DNA from: Bacteroidota bacterium
Lineage (GTDB): Bacteria > Bacteroidota > Bacteroidia > Bacteroidales > GCA-2711565
NCBI GenBank assembly: GCA_018816945.1
Contig: JAHIVC010000101.1
Span: forward strand, 62,001-126,000
Length of the DNA: 64,000 bases
Direction: 5' to 3'
The notes under the pieces were generated by a model. The model worked only from the letters and a program-made list of their open reading frames with translations. It was not told the origin of the DNA and searched no databases. Made by a program: the position numbers and the translations under genes. Below, piece after piece: positions 1 to 9,491 of this stretch. Position 1 is the stretch's first letter. Each line of letters opens with the position of its first letter.

Positions 1-50
1 ACTTATAACTCATAACTCATCATTCATAACTCATCACTCATAACTCCTCA
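1..50. repeat. Degenerate AACTCAT-type short repeat
   Basis: The left edge, just downstream of leuD, consists of a repeated word close to ataactcat (about five imperfect copies). The same word reappears around 51229-51300. Such simple intergenic repeats are common in Bacteroidetes genomes. No gene or terminator hairpin is visible in it. Confidence 0.6.
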
Positions 51-683
51 TTAAAAAGCAGCTACCCTGTCCTGTTCATATTTTTCAATCTCGCTTAACA
101 TATTTTGCAGATATAAAAAATCATCGTAACCGTGAAGCAGACATTCTTTTTTATAACTATTTATCTCAAATGAAATCAGCATGTTTTTAGCCGGTACTTT
201 TAAGGATTGTTCTTCCAAATCAACTTCAAAAATTGTTTTAGGGTCATTGCTTACCTCTTTCATCAGTACCTCAAATTCATCAGCACTGACTTGAATTGGA
301 AGCAAGCCATTATTTAAGGCATTATTTTTGAAAATGTCGGCAAAATAACTCGACACAACAACCCTGAAACCATAATCATAAATTGCCCAGGCGGCGTGCT
401 CACGACTTGATCCGCATCCAAAATTCTTTCCGGCCAACAGAATTGTGCCTGAATATTTTTCATCGTTCAAAACGAATGACTCGTTTTTTTCATTTGATTT
501 TCCGTACCGCCAGTCGCGAAAAAGATTGTCGCCAAAACCTTTTCGTTCAACCGCTTTTAAAAATCGAGCAGGAATGATCTGATCAGTATCAATATTTTCA
601 ATTGGTAACGGAACTGCCATTGATTTTAAGTTTTTAAATTTCTCGAAACTCATTGCTTTAAATTTTATACTATTTTGATTCAT
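51..683 (-). CDS. leuD: 3-isopropylmalate dehydratase small subunit
   Basis: This is the small (swivel-domain) subunit of isopropylmalate isomerase, which converts 2- to 3-isopropylmalate in leucine synthesis together with LeuC. At 210 aa it has the family length. It shows the NIDTDQIIPARFL segment near residues 30-42 and the hallmark GCGSSREHA at residues 89-97. The first ATG gives about ten more residues than many homologues, and Met11 (codon at 651-653) is a possible start. The first ATG lies only 2 nt after the leuC stop, which favours it. It is the last ilv/leu gene in the window; leuB is not seen and would be expected beyond position 1. Confidence 0.95.
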   Translation of the reverse strand: MNQNSIKFKAMSFEKFKNLKSMAVPLPIENIDTDQIIPARFLKAVERKGFGDNLFRDWRYGKSNEKNESFVLNDEKYSGTILLAGKNFGCGSSREHAAWAIYDYGFRVVVSSYFADIFKNNALNNGLLPIQVSADEFEVLMKEVSNDPKTIFEVDLEEQSLKVPAKNMLISFEINSYKKECLLHGYDDFLYLQNMLSEIEKYEQDRVAAF

Positions 684-685
684 AA

Positions 686-2071
686 TTAAAAAAAGTCGGC
701 CGGATTGGTGATTACTCCAGTTACAGCAGCCGCGGCTGCAACCAGAGGGCTTGCGAGCAAAGTCCTTGCACCCGGCCCTTGCCTGCCTTCGAAATTCCGA
801 TTAGAGGTTGATACTGAATACTTGCCGGAAGGGACTTTATCGTCGTTCATTGCCAAACAAGCCGAACATCCGGGCTGACGCAAACTGAACCCTGCTTCTT
901 CAAGTATTTCAACAAGTCCTTCTTTCCGAGCCTGCTTTTCAACCGCTTTTGATCCGGGAACTATCCACGCAGTGATATTTTCTGCTTTTTTACGTCCTTT
1001 TACTAATTCAGCAAAGATCCTCAAATCCTCTATCCTTCCGTTTGTGCAACTACCCACAAAAACAAAATCAACCGCCTTTCCAAGGAGTGATTGTCCTTTT
1101 TCAAGACCCATGTATTTAAGGGCATTGTTAAAACTTTCATCTGTTATATTTTCCGGAATCCGTTCTGTGATATTCATTCCCATTCCCGGGTTCGTACCGT
1201 AAGTTATCATCGGAAAAATATCGGCAGCATTATAGTGATATTCTTTATCGAATACAGCATTTTCATCTGTTTTCAGCTTCGACCATTCCTTCACCGCTTT
1301 TTCCCAAGCTTCCTCTTTTGGTGAATTTTCTCTTCCTTTGAGGTAATCGAAAGTTACCTGATCAGGTGCAATTAAGCCACCTCTTGCTCCACATTCAATG
1401 CTCATATTGCACAGACTCATTCGCGCTTCCATGCTCAAATTACGGATGGTATCGCCAGCAAACTCAATAAAATATCCCGTACCTCCACTGCTACTGATTT
1501 GTGATATGATATACAGAATGAGATCTTTTGAGGTAACAGCTTTGTTCATCTTACCGTTAATCGAAATCAGCATTCGCTTTGGCTTCGTTTGCATGATACA
1601 CTGACTGCCAAAAACCATTTCTACTTCACTGGTTCCAATCCCGAAAGCAACCGTACCAAGCGCTCCATGCGTTGAAGTGTGACTATCCCCACAAACAATC
1701 GTCATACCCGGTAAAGTCAATCCAAGCTCCGGGCCTATTACATGTACAATTCCAAGATGCTCATGCTTCAAATCAAATAGTGTGATATGGTGATTCTTAC
1801 AATTTTTCTCAAGTGTTTGCACCTGTGCTCTCGATAATAAATCTTTTATGGGGAGATGCTGATCAATAGTAGGAATGTTATGATCCATAGTTGCTAGCGT
1901 TTTATTCGGTCTCCAAACTTTTAATCCTCTTTTTTCCAGATTTCCAAAAGCAACCGGGCTTGTAACTTCATGAATATAATGCCTGTCGATGTAAAGCACA
2001 TCAGGTCCGTCTTCAATTCTCCGGATGACATGCGCATCCCAAATTTTATCAAATAATGTTGTATGCTTCAC
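686..2071 (-). CDS. leuC: 3-isopropylmalate dehydratase large subunit
   Basis: This is the aconitase-family catalytic subunit that binds the [4Fe-4S] cluster and pairs with LeuD. Its 461 aa match the usual length. Cluster ligands are visible as Cys342 (in GSCTNGR) and Cys402 and Cys405 (in PGCSAC); the N-terminal [12 protein letters not shown] is typical. The start codon is GTG at 2071, 11 nt after the leuA stop, and no upstream ATG fits. It is the sixth gene of the ilvDBNC-leuACD operon and is presumably controlled by the attenuators ahead of ilvD. Confidence 0.95.
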   Translation of the reverse strand: MKHTTLFDKIWDAHVIRRIEDGPDVLYIDRHYIHEVTSPVAFGNLEKRGLKVWRPNKTLATMDHNIPTIDQHLPIKDLLSRAQVQTLEKNCKNHHITLFDLKHEHLGIVHVIGPELGLTLPGMTIVCGDSHTSTHGALGTVAFGIGTSEVEMVFGSQCIMQTKPKRMLISINGKMNKAVTSKDLILYIISQISSSGGTGYFIEFAGDTIRNLSMEARMSLCNMSIECGARGGLIAPDQVTFDYLKGRENSPKEEAWEKAVKEWSKLKTDENAVFDKEYHYNAADIFPMITYGTNPGMGMNITERIPENITDESFNNALKYMGLEKGQSLLGKAVDFVFVGSCTNGRIEDLRIFAELVKGRKKAENITAWIVPGSKAVEKQARKEGLVEILEEAGFSLRQPGCSACLAMNDDKVPSGKYSVSTSNRNFEGRQGPGARTLLASPLVAAAAAVTGVITNPADFF

Positions 2072-2082
2072 TTTGGTTAAAT

Positions 2083-3630
2083 TTATCTTTCGTTCATACT
2101 TGCTACTTCCTTTTCTTCATTTACTTTTCTGCCGTTCGGGCTCATCTTATTGATGGCATCCAAATAGGCTTCAACGGATGCCGTAATGATATCTGTATTT
2201 GCAGCAAATCCATAATAAATTTGGCCCTCGTGCAATACTTGCATATGCACCTTCCCGATATCATCGCTCCCACGTGTAATGGCCTGGATCAGAAATTCCT
2301 GAAGTTTGGTTTTCCGGTGAATGATGCTCTTGATTGATTTGATGGCCGCGTCAACCGGACCATTTCCCGATTCGGTGGCTGCGAATTTTTCTCCTGCAAT
2401 ATCTAATCGGATCGTTGCTACGGGTACCAAATTTTTCCCGGTAATCACCTGAAGAAAATCCAGTTTTATTCTACGTTCCTCTTTTCGAACATCTCCAATT
2501 AACATGGCGAGATCGTCATCATTGATGTCTTTTTTCTTATCAGCCAAAGTCAAAAACTCATCATAAACCAAATCAAGTTTCTCTTTGGTGAGTTTAAACC
2601 CTAACATTTCCAACCTGTTTTTCAATGCTGCCCTCCCACTTCGTGCAGTTAAAACCATTGACGATTCATTAATTCCAACGTCAGCCGGATCAATGATTTC
2701 ATAATTTTCACGGTTTTTAAGTACTCCATCCTGATGAATCCCACTTGAATGGGCAAAGGCATTGCGCCCGACTATCGCTTTATTCGGTTGAACCGGCATA
2801 TTCATCAATCCGGAAACCATGCGACTGGTTTTATAAATTTTCTTGGTATTGATATTGCACTCAACATTCAGGGTTTTATGACTTTTCAGGATCATGGCGA
2901 TTTCTTCGAGTGAAGTATTACCGGCCCTTTCACCAATTCCGTTGATAGTTACCTCTACCTGACGGGCACCATTTTCGATACCTGCAACGGTATTTGCGGT
3001 AGCCAATCCCAAATCGTTATGACAATGCGTAGAAATGATGGCCTGATGAATCCCATTTACTTTTTCAAATAAATATTTGATTTTTTCACCATACTGATTC
3101 GGTAAACAATAACCCGTTGTATCAGGGATATTTACAACGGTTGCACCTGCCTTGATAACGGCTTCAACTACTTTTGCAAGATATTCGTTTTCGGTCCTAC
3201 CTGCATCTTCACAATAAAACTCGACATCTTCAACAAAGCTTTTGGCATATTTTACTGCAGCTATTGCACGCTCAATAATTTCATCCTGATTCGATTTCAA
3301 TTTATAGTTGATGTGATAAAAAGAAGTTCCAATTCCTGTATGTATTCGTTTCCGCTTGGCATACTTTAATGCATCAGCAGCAACCTCAATATCTTTATCA
3401 ACCGCTCTAGAGAGTGCACAGATAGTTGGCCAGGTAACAGCCTTTGATATTTCCATCACCGAATTAAAATCGCCCGGGCTCGAGATCGGAAAACCGGCTT
3501 CGATGATATCGACACCGAGTACCTCAAGTGCCTTAGCAACTTCAATCTTTTCAACTGTGTTTAACTGGCACCCCGGAACCTGTTCGCCATCTCTCAAGGT
3601 TGTATCAAAAATGTATAATTTATTGTCCAT
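2083..3630 (-). CDS. leuA: 2-isopropylmalate synthase
   Basis: This enzyme condenses acetyl-CoA with 2-oxoisovalerate, the committed step of leucine synthesis. The N-terminal HMGL-like TIM barrel begins with DTTLRDGEQ (residues 9-17) and contains the metal-binding HCHND motif and [11 protein letters not shown]. The C-terminal part (about 390-515) has the length and position of the LeuA allosteric domain, so leucine feedback inhibition is likely. Citramalate or homocitrate synthase is the alternative, but length and operon context favour LeuA. ATG start, 38 nt after ilvC. Confidence 0.93.
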   Translation of the reverse strand: MDNKLYIFDTTLRDGEQVPGCQLNTVEKIEVAKALEVLGVDIIEAGFPISSPGDFNSVMEISKAVTWPTICALSRAVDKDIEVAADALKYAKRKRIHTGIGTSFYHINYKLKSNQDEIIERAIAAVKYAKSFVEDVEFYCEDAGRTENEYLAKVVEAVIKAGATVVNIPDTTGYCLPNQYGEKIKYLFEKVNGIHQAIISTHCHNDLGLATANTVAGIENGARQVEVTINGIGERAGNTSLEEIAMILKSHKTLNVECNINTKKIYKTSRMVSGLMNMPVQPNKAIVGRNAFAHSSGIHQDGVLKNRENYEIIDPADVGINESSMVLTARSGRAALKNRLEMLGFKLTKEKLDLVYDEFLTLADKKKDINDDDLAMLIGDVRKEERRIKLDFLQVITGKNLVPVATIRLDIAGEKFAATESGNGPVDAAIKSIKSIIHRKTKLQEFLIQAITRGSDDIGKVHMQVLHEGQIYYGFAANTDIITASVEAYLDAINKMSPNGRKVNEEKEVASMNER

Positions 3631-3668
3631 TATTAAATATTTTAAAAGTTCTGATTATATTAAACTGA

Positions 3669-4715
3669 TTAATTATTCTCAGGACGCAATCCACGTACTA
3701 CTGAGCCGACTCTCCACATTTCACTATTTTTGAGTTCGTTGAGTTCGGCGTCGAGTTTTGCACGGTAATCAGATTTACTATTGGCTTCAATTACAACCCT
3801 GGCTTCACTGGCTGAAGAAACTTCTTTGTACAATTGACTAAAAACAGGTTTTGTTGCATCCCTGAATTTTTTCCACCAATCCAAAGCACCACGTTGTGCT
3901 GTTGTTGAGCAATTGGCATACATCCAATCCATTCCGTTTTCTGCCACGAGTGGCATTAAACTTTGAGTTAATTCTTCTACGGTTTCGTTAAAAGCTTCTG
4001 AAGGAGAGTGACCGTTTTCTCGTAAAGTCTCGAATTGAGCGGCAAATATTCCCTGAATAGCTCCCATTAAGGTTCCTCTTTCTCCGGTTAAATCGGAATA
4101 CACTTCTTTTTTAAAAGTTGTTTGAAACAGATATCCTGCTCCTACGCCAATTCCAAGTGCAGAAACGCGATCTAAAGCTTTACCGGTAGCATCCTGACTA
4201 ATTGCATAACTCGCATTCAAACCTCTACCTTCTAAAAACATACGACGCAAACTTGTACCTGAACCTTTAGGGGCAATGAGGATAACATCAACATCGGCAG
4301 GAGGAACGATTCCTGTTTGCTCACTATATGTAACACCAAATCCATGCGAAAAATACAATGCTTTGCCTGTTGTAAGATGTGATTTAACAGTTGGCCAAAG
4401 CGCGATCTGACCTGCATCTGAAAGCAGGTATTGAATGATGGTACCCCGTTCACACGCTTCATCAATTTCAAATAAATCTTTGCCCGGAATCCAGCCATCC
4501 TTAACAGCTTTATCCCAAGTTTTTGAATCTTTGCGTTGACCAACGATTACATTAAATCCATTATCTTTTAAGTTTAAAGCTTGTCCCGGCCCCTGCACAC
4601 CATACCCGATGACTGCAATTACTTCATTTTTCAATACTTCCTTTGCTTTACTCAAAGGAAATTCTTCTCTTGTTACGAGGCTTTCTTCAACTTCGCCAAA
4701 TTTCATTTTTGCCAT
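3669..4715 (-). CDS. ilvC: Ketol-acid reductoisomerase
   Basis: This NAD(P)H- and Mg-dependent enzyme converts acetolactate or acetohydroxybutyrate into the dihydroxy acids of valine and isoleucine synthesis. The Rossmann motif GYGVQGPGQALNLKDNG lies near residues 37-53, followed by LIAPKGSGTSLR. The 348 aa indicate the short class I form rather than the roughly 490-aa enterobacterial class II form. ATG start; 46 nt after ilvN. It is embedded between ilvN and leuA. Confidence 0.95.
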   Translation of the reverse strand: MAKMKFGEVEESLVTREEFPLSKAKEVLKNEVIAVIGYGVQGPGQALNLKDNGFNVIVGQRKDSKTWDKAVKDGWIPGKDLFEIDEACERGTIIQYLLSDAGQIALWPTVKSHLTTGKALYFSHGFGVTYSEQTGIVPPADVDVILIAPKGSGTSLRRMFLEGRGLNASYAISQDATGKALDRVSALGIGVGAGYLFQTTFKKEVYSDLTGERGTLMGAIQGIFAAQFETLRENGHSPSEAFNETVEELTQSLMPLVAENGMDWMYANCSTTAQRGALDWWKKFRDATKPVFSQLYKEVSSASEARVVIEANSKSDYRAKLDAELNELKNSEMWRVGSVVRGLRPENN

Positions 4716-4761
4716 TTTATTATTTTTTTAATTATTTGTGATTATTCTGAGTTAATTCAAA

Positions 4762-5307
4762 TTATATTTCTTCGCTCATTTCACGCTTTTCAAGTTTATC
4801 AAGATATTCGCTCAAGAGTTCCTTTTTCAATCGTGTAATTGCAACTCTGCCCGACCGCACAAATTGTAAAACACCAAAAGGCTTTAATTCCTCAAAAAGT
4901 TCCTGAGTTTCGTGCTTATGACCTGTTTTTTCTATTGCAGTATATTCCTTTGTTACCTCCAGAATACGTGCATTGTGTTTACGGATGATCCCTTCTACCT
5001 GATTTGACTCCAGAAAAGTGGAAGTTTCAATTTTGTACATAGCCATTTCCTGGTGCAAAATCTCATGTTCGCGAAGAAAGAATGTCCGCAAAATATCAAT
5101 CTGTTTATCGAGCTGCTTAACAAGGTTTTCGACCGTTACTAAAGCGCATTTCACAACAATGGTAAACTTATAAACCCCTTTGATTGCAGATTCAGAAACG
5201 GTTAAGCTATCAATATTTAATTTTCGTTTGGTGAAATTGATTGTTATTCTGTTTAAGATACCAATGCTGTTTTCAGAAAACACGGTTATTGTAAATTCCT
5301 CTATCAT
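4762..5307 (-). CDS. ilvN: Acetolactate synthase small (regulatory) subunit
   Basis: This is the regulatory subunit of acetohydroxyacid synthase. The N-terminal ACT domain (about residues 5-75, starting EFTITVFSENSIGILNRI) normally binds valine and gives feedback inhibition. The C-terminal part (about 80-175) matches the ALS small-subunit C-domain. The length of 181 aa is usual. It lies 30 nt downstream of the catalytic subunit gene, so stoichiometric expression is expected. Could equally be named ilvH. Confidence 0.92.
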   Translation of the reverse strand: MIEEFTITVFSENSIGILNRITINFTKRKLNIDSLTVSESAIKGVYKFTIVVKCALVTVENLVKQLDKQIDILRTFFLREHEILHQEMAMYKIETSTFLESNQVEGIIRKHNARILEVTKEYTAIEKTGHKHETQELFEELKPFGVLQFVRSGRVAITRLKKELLSEYLDKLEKREMSEEI

Positions 5308-5337
5308 AATTATTTTATTAAAATCATTTTTATATTA

Positions 5338-7077
5338 TTATTCGTCTCCAAAAACAATCTCATTTACTGCTGATCCGGAAGGAATCATCGGAAATACATT
5401 TCCTTTTGCCTCAACGGCCACTTCTAAGATAAAAGGTTCGTTGCTATCCATCATTTTTTGAACGGCTGCATGTAAATCTTTTCTATCAGTTACTTTTTGT
5501 CCATCGATTCCGTATGATGCTGCAAGCATTACAAAGTCAGGGCTTGTAATTGAAGTAGCAGAATATCTTTTATCAAAAAACAATTCCTGCCATTGTCGAA
5601 CCATTCCCAGATAATCGTTATTAAGCACAATCATTTTAACAGGGACTTTATTAAAAGCAATTGTACCAAGTTCTTGCATGGTCATTTGAAATCCTCCGTC
5701 CCCGGAAATTGAAACAACTTTTCGGTGAGGTGCCGCAATCTGAGCACCCATGGCTGCAGGCAATCCATATCCCATCGTACCTAAGCCACCAGAAGTTATA
5801 AAACTTCTCTTATTCTTGAATTTATAATACCTTGAAGCCACCATTTGGTGCTGACCAACATCAGTTACTATTACTGCTTCTCCTTTTGTCACTTCATTTA
5901 AATGACGTAATACTTCACCCATGGTAATCTGTCCGGTTTCAGGATTTAGTTCCTTTTGGATTACACGGCTAGTTTCCTGATCGTCGATAAACTTGAAACT
6001 GTTGCGCCAAACAACGTGGGCATTGGGGCTAACAAGCTTTGTTACTCTTGCCAGCGTATCCTTTACATCTCCTAAAACGGTTACATCCACTTTAATGATT
6101 TTATGAACTTCAGATTTATCTATTTCGAAATGAATTTTCTTGGCATTTGGTGCATAAGCACTTACTTTACCCGTAACCCGATCGTCGAATCGCATTCCTA
6201 ATGCAATGATCAGATCTGCTTCGTTTGTTTTGATATTTGGTGCTGCATTCCCATGCATACCCAGCATTCCGGTATAAAGTTTATGATCATTTGGCAGTGC
6301 TGATAGTCCTAATAAAGTACTAGCTACTGGAATTCCGGTTTTTTCTATAAATTCTTTTAATTCCTTTTCCGCTCCACTTAATACAACACCTTGCCCAACT
6401 AAAGCAAGTGGTCTCTTGGCATTGTCAATCAGTTCAAATGCCTGTTGGATTCTGATATCTTTAGTTTCAGGTATCGGAATATAACTTCTTATTTTGGTGC
6501 ATTTTTCGTAATAAAAATCAACTTCGGCAAACATGGCATCTTTTGTAATATCAATCAAGACAGGTCCCGGACGGCCTGAACGGGCTATGTAGAAAGCTTT
6601 TGCCACTGCAGGAGCAATTTCTTCCGCACATGTCACTTGAAAATTCCATTTGGTGACCGGCATGGAAACGCCAACCACATCTGTTTCCTGAAATGCATCA
6701 GTACCAAGCAAATGAGAATATACCTGACCTGTAAAACATACAAGTGGTGTAGAATCCATAAAAGCATCCGCAATGCCTGTTATTAAATTGGTTGCTCCCG
6801 GTCCGGAAGTAGCTATACAAACCCCTACTTCTCCACTTACCCTGGCAAAACCCTGCGCTGCGTGAATTGCACCTTGCTCATGTCGGGTCAATATATGGTG
6901 TAGCTGATCTTCATAATCCATTAATTTATCGTAAACAGGCATGATTGCTCCTCCCGGATAGCCAAAAATGGTCTTGACATTTTCGGCAATCAATGATAGA
7001 ATTAATGCATCTGATCCACTAACGCGTTTACCGGTTTTATTTTTTGTTGTTTTAGTATCAAGTGTTATCGTTTCCAT
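5338..7077 (-). CDS. ilvB: Acetolactate synthase large (catalytic) subunit
   Basis: This thiamine-diphosphate enzyme makes acetolactate from pyruvate, or acetohydroxybutyrate from pyruvate and 2-oxobutyrate. Visible are the N-terminal GYPGGAIMPVYD with the downstream HEQGAIHAAQGFAR (catalytic Glu), the central FAD-type domain, and the C-terminal ThDP motif starting GDGGFQMTMQEL and ending near VLNND. Length 579 aa; ATG start. It sits 53 nt after ilvD and is followed by its regulatory subunit. Confidence 0.95.
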   Translation of the reverse strand: METITLDTKTTKNKTGKRVSGSDALILSLIAENVKTIFGYPGGAIMPVYDKLMDYEDQLHHILTRHEQGAIHAAQGFARVSGEVGVCIATSGPGATNLITGIADAFMDSTPLVCFTGQVYSHLLGTDAFQETDVVGVSMPVTKWNFQVTCAEEIAPAVAKAFYIARSGRPGPVLIDITKDAMFAEVDFYYEKCTKIRSYIPIPETKDIRIQQAFELIDNAKRPLALVGQGVVLSGAEKELKEFIEKTGIPVASTLLGLSALPNDHKLYTGMLGMHGNAAPNIKTNEADLIIALGMRFDDRVTGKVSAYAPNAKKIHFEIDKSEVHKIIKVDVTVLGDVKDTLARVTKLVSPNAHVVWRNSFKFIDDQETSRVIQKELNPETGQITMGEVLRHLNEVTKGEAVIVTDVGQHQMVASRYYKFKNKRSFITSGGLGTMGYGLPAAMGAQIAAPHRKVVSISGDGGFQMTMQELGTIAFNKVPVKMIVLNNDYLGMVRQWQELFFDKRYSATSITSPDFVMLAASYGIDGQKVTDRKDLHAAVQKMMDSNEPFILEVAVEAKGNVFPMIPSGSAVNEIVFGDE

Positions 7078-7130
7078 TTCAAGTTTTATTAAGTTTTAAT
7101 TACTTGGTTTTGTTATTAAAAATTCTTGCT

Positions 7131-8951
7131 TTAAAGTATTCTGATTGCACCCATATCTGCTGATGAAACATGAGCTGCATAAATTTTTAAAGCCTGACTG
7201 ATGTCCCTTTCCCTGTTTTCGGGGAGATAAGCTCCATTATTCTTTGATTCCAAAGTTTTTCTTCGTTGATCAAGTACCTCGGAAGGAATGATTAGATTTA
7301 TGCTTCTCTTGGGAATATCAATTTCGATGAGATCACCATTCTCTACCAAAGCAATGGTTCCACCTGCCGCAGCTTCAGGTGAAGCATGGCCTATCGATAA
7401 GCCTGAAGTTCCTCCTGAAAACCTTCCATCGGTAAGCAAAGCACAGGATTTATCTAATTTTTTTGATTTTAAGTAAGAGGTAGGATAAAGCATCTCCTGC
7501 ATCCCGGGGCCTCCTTTTGGACCTTCATATCTGATAATTACAACATCACCGGGCTTTACAGTTCCATCCAGTATTCCATCGCAGGCACTATTCTGAGATT
7601 CGAAAACCCTGGCTTTACCAGTGAACTTCAATACCGAAGCATCCACCCCTGCTGTTTTCACAATACAACCATCCTCTGCCAGATTACCAAATAATACAGC
7701 CAAACCACCATCTTTGCTATAGGCGTGTTCAATAGATCTCACACAACCATTCTCATCATCTAAATCAAATTCTTTATAAAAGTTTTTTTGTGATCCCATC
7801 ACGAGATTAGGAATTCCTGCAGGTGCAGATTTGTAAATCTTATGCTTTTGATCATCCTGATTGTCACCTTTTATGTCCATTTCATTTAAAGCCTGACTTA
7901 AGGTCGAAAATGAAACATTATTTACAGATGTATCCAATAAATTACTTCGATTGAGTTCACCAAGAATGCGCATTACGCCCCCTGCCCTATTTACGTCTTC
8001 AATGTGGTAGCTCGAACTTGGTGCGACTTTGCACAATACCGGAATTTGTCGTGAAAGTTCATCTACATCTTTCATTGTAAAATTAACGTTGGCTTCGCTG
8101 GCGATGGCAAGCAGATGTAAAATGGTATTTGATGATCCGCCCATGGCAATATCAAGTTTCATGGCATTCAGAAATGCAGCACGGGTAGCAATTGATCTGG
8201 GCAAAATACTGTCATTTTCATCACGATAATACTTAAAAGTATTTTCAACAATTTTATTTGCCGCATCTTCGAACAAACGCTTTCGGTTAACATGGGTTGC
8301 TACTATGGTTCCGTTCCCGGGTAAGGATAAACCCAAAACTTCGGTAAGGCAATTCATGGAATTAGCCGTAAACATTCCTGAGCAGGAACCACAAGTTGGA
8401 CAAGCATTCTTTTCAATCGACAAAACATCGGCATCAGATGTTTCAAAATCGGCAGCTACTACCATCGAATCAACCAAATCGATGGCTTTACCTTTAAATT
8501 TTCCGGCTTCCATAGGGCCGCCAGAGACAAATACTGCAGGAATATTTAGTCGCATTGACGCCATTAACATACCAGGTGTGATTTTATCGCAATTTGATAT
8601 GCAAATCATGGCATCGACCTGATGTGCATTGCACATATATTCGACACTATCGGCAATCAAATCTCTGGAAGGAAGAGAATAAAGCATCCCCAGATGCCCC
8701 ATTGCAATACCGTCATCAACCGCAATCGTGTTAAATTCAGGAGCAAAGCATCCTTGCATTTCAATTATTTTCTTTACCATTTGTCCTACCTGATGCAAAT
8801 GCGCATGTCCCGGAACCATTTGGGTAAATGAATTCACGACGGCAATAATTGGTTTCCCGAATTGTTGCTCTTTCATTCCATTGGCTCGCCAGAGACTTCT
8901 TGCTCCGGCCATCTTACGGCCCTGTGTTGTTGTGTTGCTTCTTAAATTCAT
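7131..8951 (-). CDS. ilvD: Dihydroxy-acid dehydratase
   Basis: This iron-sulfur dehydratase forms the 2-oxo acids that precede valine and isoleucine. The family motif [19 protein letters not shown] and the C-terminal [18 protein letters not shown] are present; length about 606 aa. The open frame reaches GTG at 8954, but an ATG follows immediately at 8951 and is the more likely start. The terminator of attenuator B ends only about 15 nt upstream, so ilvD is the first structural gene after the regulatory leader. Confidence 0.95.
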   Translation of the reverse strand: MNLRSNTTTQGRKMAGARSLWRANGMKEQQFGKPIIAVVNSFTQMVPGHAHLHQVGQMVKKIIEMQGCFAPEFNTIAVDDGIAMGHLGMLYSLPSRDLIADSVEYMCNAHQVDAMICISNCDKITPGMLMASMRLNIPAVFVSGGPMEAGKFKGKAIDLVDSMVVAADFETSDADVLSIEKNACPTCGSCSGMFTANSMNCLTEVLGLSLPGNGTIVATHVNRKRLFEDAANKIVENTFKYYRDENDSILPRSIATRAAFLNAMKLDIAMGGSSNTILHLLAIASEANVNFTMKDVDELSRQIPVLCKVAPSSSYHIEDVNRAGGVMRILGELNRSNLLDTSVNNVSFSTLSQALNEMDIKGDNQDDQKHKIYKSAPAGIPNLVMGSQKNFYKEFDLDDENGCVRSIEHAYSKDGGLAVLFGNLAEDGCIVKTAGVDASVLKFTGKARVFESQNSACDGILDGTVKPGDVVIIRYEGPKGGPGMQEMLYPTSYLKSKKLDKSCALLTDGRFSGGTSGLSIGHASPEAAAGGTIALVENGDLIEIDIPKRSINLIIPSEVLDQRRKTLESKNNGAYLPENRERDISQALKIYAAHVSSADMGAIRIL

Positions 8952-8965
8952 CACCTTTGAATCAT

Positions 8966-8998
8966 AAAAAAAGCCTTTCCCAAATCTGAGAAAGGCTT
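8966..8998 (-). terminator. Attenuator B terminator upstream of ilvD
   Basis: On the minus strand a 9-bp stem (AAGCCTTTC with GAAAGGCTT, 8990-8998 and 8971-8979) is followed by seven T at 8966-8972. The left arm contains CCTTTCTCA (8987-8995), a perfect complement of TGAGAAAGG (9019-9027), which spans the stop codon of leader peptide B. This gives the classical choice: a ribosome stalled at Ile/Val/Leu codons leaves the stop region free for antitermination, while a ribosome at the stop codon covers it and the terminator forms. Confidence 0.9.
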
Positions 8999-9024
8999 AC
9001 GATTAATAACATAACTCACCTTTC

Positions 9025-9093
9025 TCAATTCCTTTGGAGAATGAGAATAATCACAATAATGATAATGATGCTGGATGAGTAATTGATTTTCAT
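9025..9093 (-). CDS. Leader peptide B of ilv/leu attenuator
   Basis: A 22-codon ORF reads MKINYSSSIIIIIVIILILQ followed by R, N and TGA. Eleven consecutive codons (residues 9-19) are Ile, Val or Leu, so translation would report charging of branched-chain tRNAs. It lies directly before the attenuator B terminator, and its stop codon is part of the antiterminator pairing segment. The peptide itself is probably not functional. The assignment rests on composition and RNA pairing, both seen directly. Confidence 0.9.
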   Translation of the reverse strand: MKINYSSSIIIIIVIILILQRN

Positions 9094-9154
9094 ATTCTGT
9101 CTTCTGTCTTCTGTTTTCTGTCTTCTGTTTTCTGTCTTCTGTTTTCTGTCTTTT
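9093..9154. repeat. Tandem repeat between the two attenuators
   Basis: On the plus strand, about 60 nt are built from a tctgtcttctgttt-like unit of 14 nt with about four imperfect copies. The transcribed strand is therefore purine-rich (CAGAAGACAGAAAA). It separates terminator A from leader peptide B. It may be an unstructured spacer or a slippage-prone simple repeat. It also generates a spurious 75-codon frame rich in Lys, Gln and Thr. Confidence 0.8.
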
Positions 9155-9167
9155 ATTCTTCTTAAGC

Positions 9168-9198
9168 AAAAAAGCCATCCTCTGGTTGAGAATGGCTT
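9168..9198 (-). terminator. Attenuator A terminator (promoter-proximal)
   Basis: On the minus strand an 11-bp stem (AAGCCATTCTC with GAGGATGGCTT, one G-U pair) closes a 5-nt loop and runs into six T at 9168-9173. CATTCTCAACC (9184-9194), covering left arm and loop, is a perfect 11-nt complement of GGTTGAGAATG (9223-9233), which includes the stop codon of leader peptide A. The antiterminator logic is the same as in attenuator B. Confidence 0.88.
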
Positions 9199-9227
9199 AA
9201 ATATTTTTAGTAATTAACAACACATTC

Positions 9228-9287
9228 TCAACCCGTACAGTGCACGAGGGTAATAATGAGAATAATAATGCTGTTAAATTTTGTCAT
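9228..9287 (-). CDS. Leader peptide A of ilv/leu attenuator
   Basis: A 19-codon ORF reads MTKFNSIIILIITLVHCTG and ends in TGA. Residues 7-15 are Ile, Leu, Thr and Val codons. It starts about 25 nt after the predicted -7 element and precedes terminator A. The Thr codon amid Ile/Leu/Val codons is compatible with sensing threonine as isoleucine precursor, but one codon is weak evidence. Confidence 0.87.
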   Translation of the reverse strand: MTKFNSIIILIITLVHCTG

Positions 9288-9312
9288 GATGCGGTGTTTA
9301 TTTTTGGAGCAG

Positions 9313-9341
9313 CAAATCTAATCACATTTTATATTACCAAA
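9313..9341 (-). promoter_or_regulatory. Bacteroidetes-type promoter of the ilv/leu operon
   Basis: The minus strand reads TTTG (9338-9341), 17 nt, then TAGATTTG (9313-9320), an exact match to the primary sigma consensus TAnnTTTG of Bacteroidetes. The expected transcription start is near 9306, just ahead of leader peptide A at 9287. Position and both elements agree; the start site itself is inferred. Confidence 0.75.
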
Positions 9342-9491
9342 CAAGCAAATAATATTATTTTTCAAAACTCAAGATTTTTGGGGTGCAGATTCTATCAATT
9401 CGTAATTAAAACAATAAGCTAAATTACAATACGTAATAAATGATGCCTAAAAATAATTATTACGGTAAAACGACAGATTTAAACCCCAAAA

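Noticed and set aside
9093-9154. Possible CRISPR array
   Set aside because: Repeat units are contiguous and there are no unique spacers of 25-40 nt; the same applies to the simple repeats at 10450-10622.
8951-9178. 75-codon minus-strand frame rich in Lys, Gln and Thr ahead of ilvD
   Set aside because: It is produced by the purine-rich tandem repeat and runs through both the leader B region and terminator B; the leader peptides in other frames explain the DNA better.
9240-9422. 60-codon plus-strand frame upstream of the ilv operon
   Set aside because: It overlaps leader peptide A and the TTTG/TAGATTTG promoter on the opposite strand and has no family resemblance.
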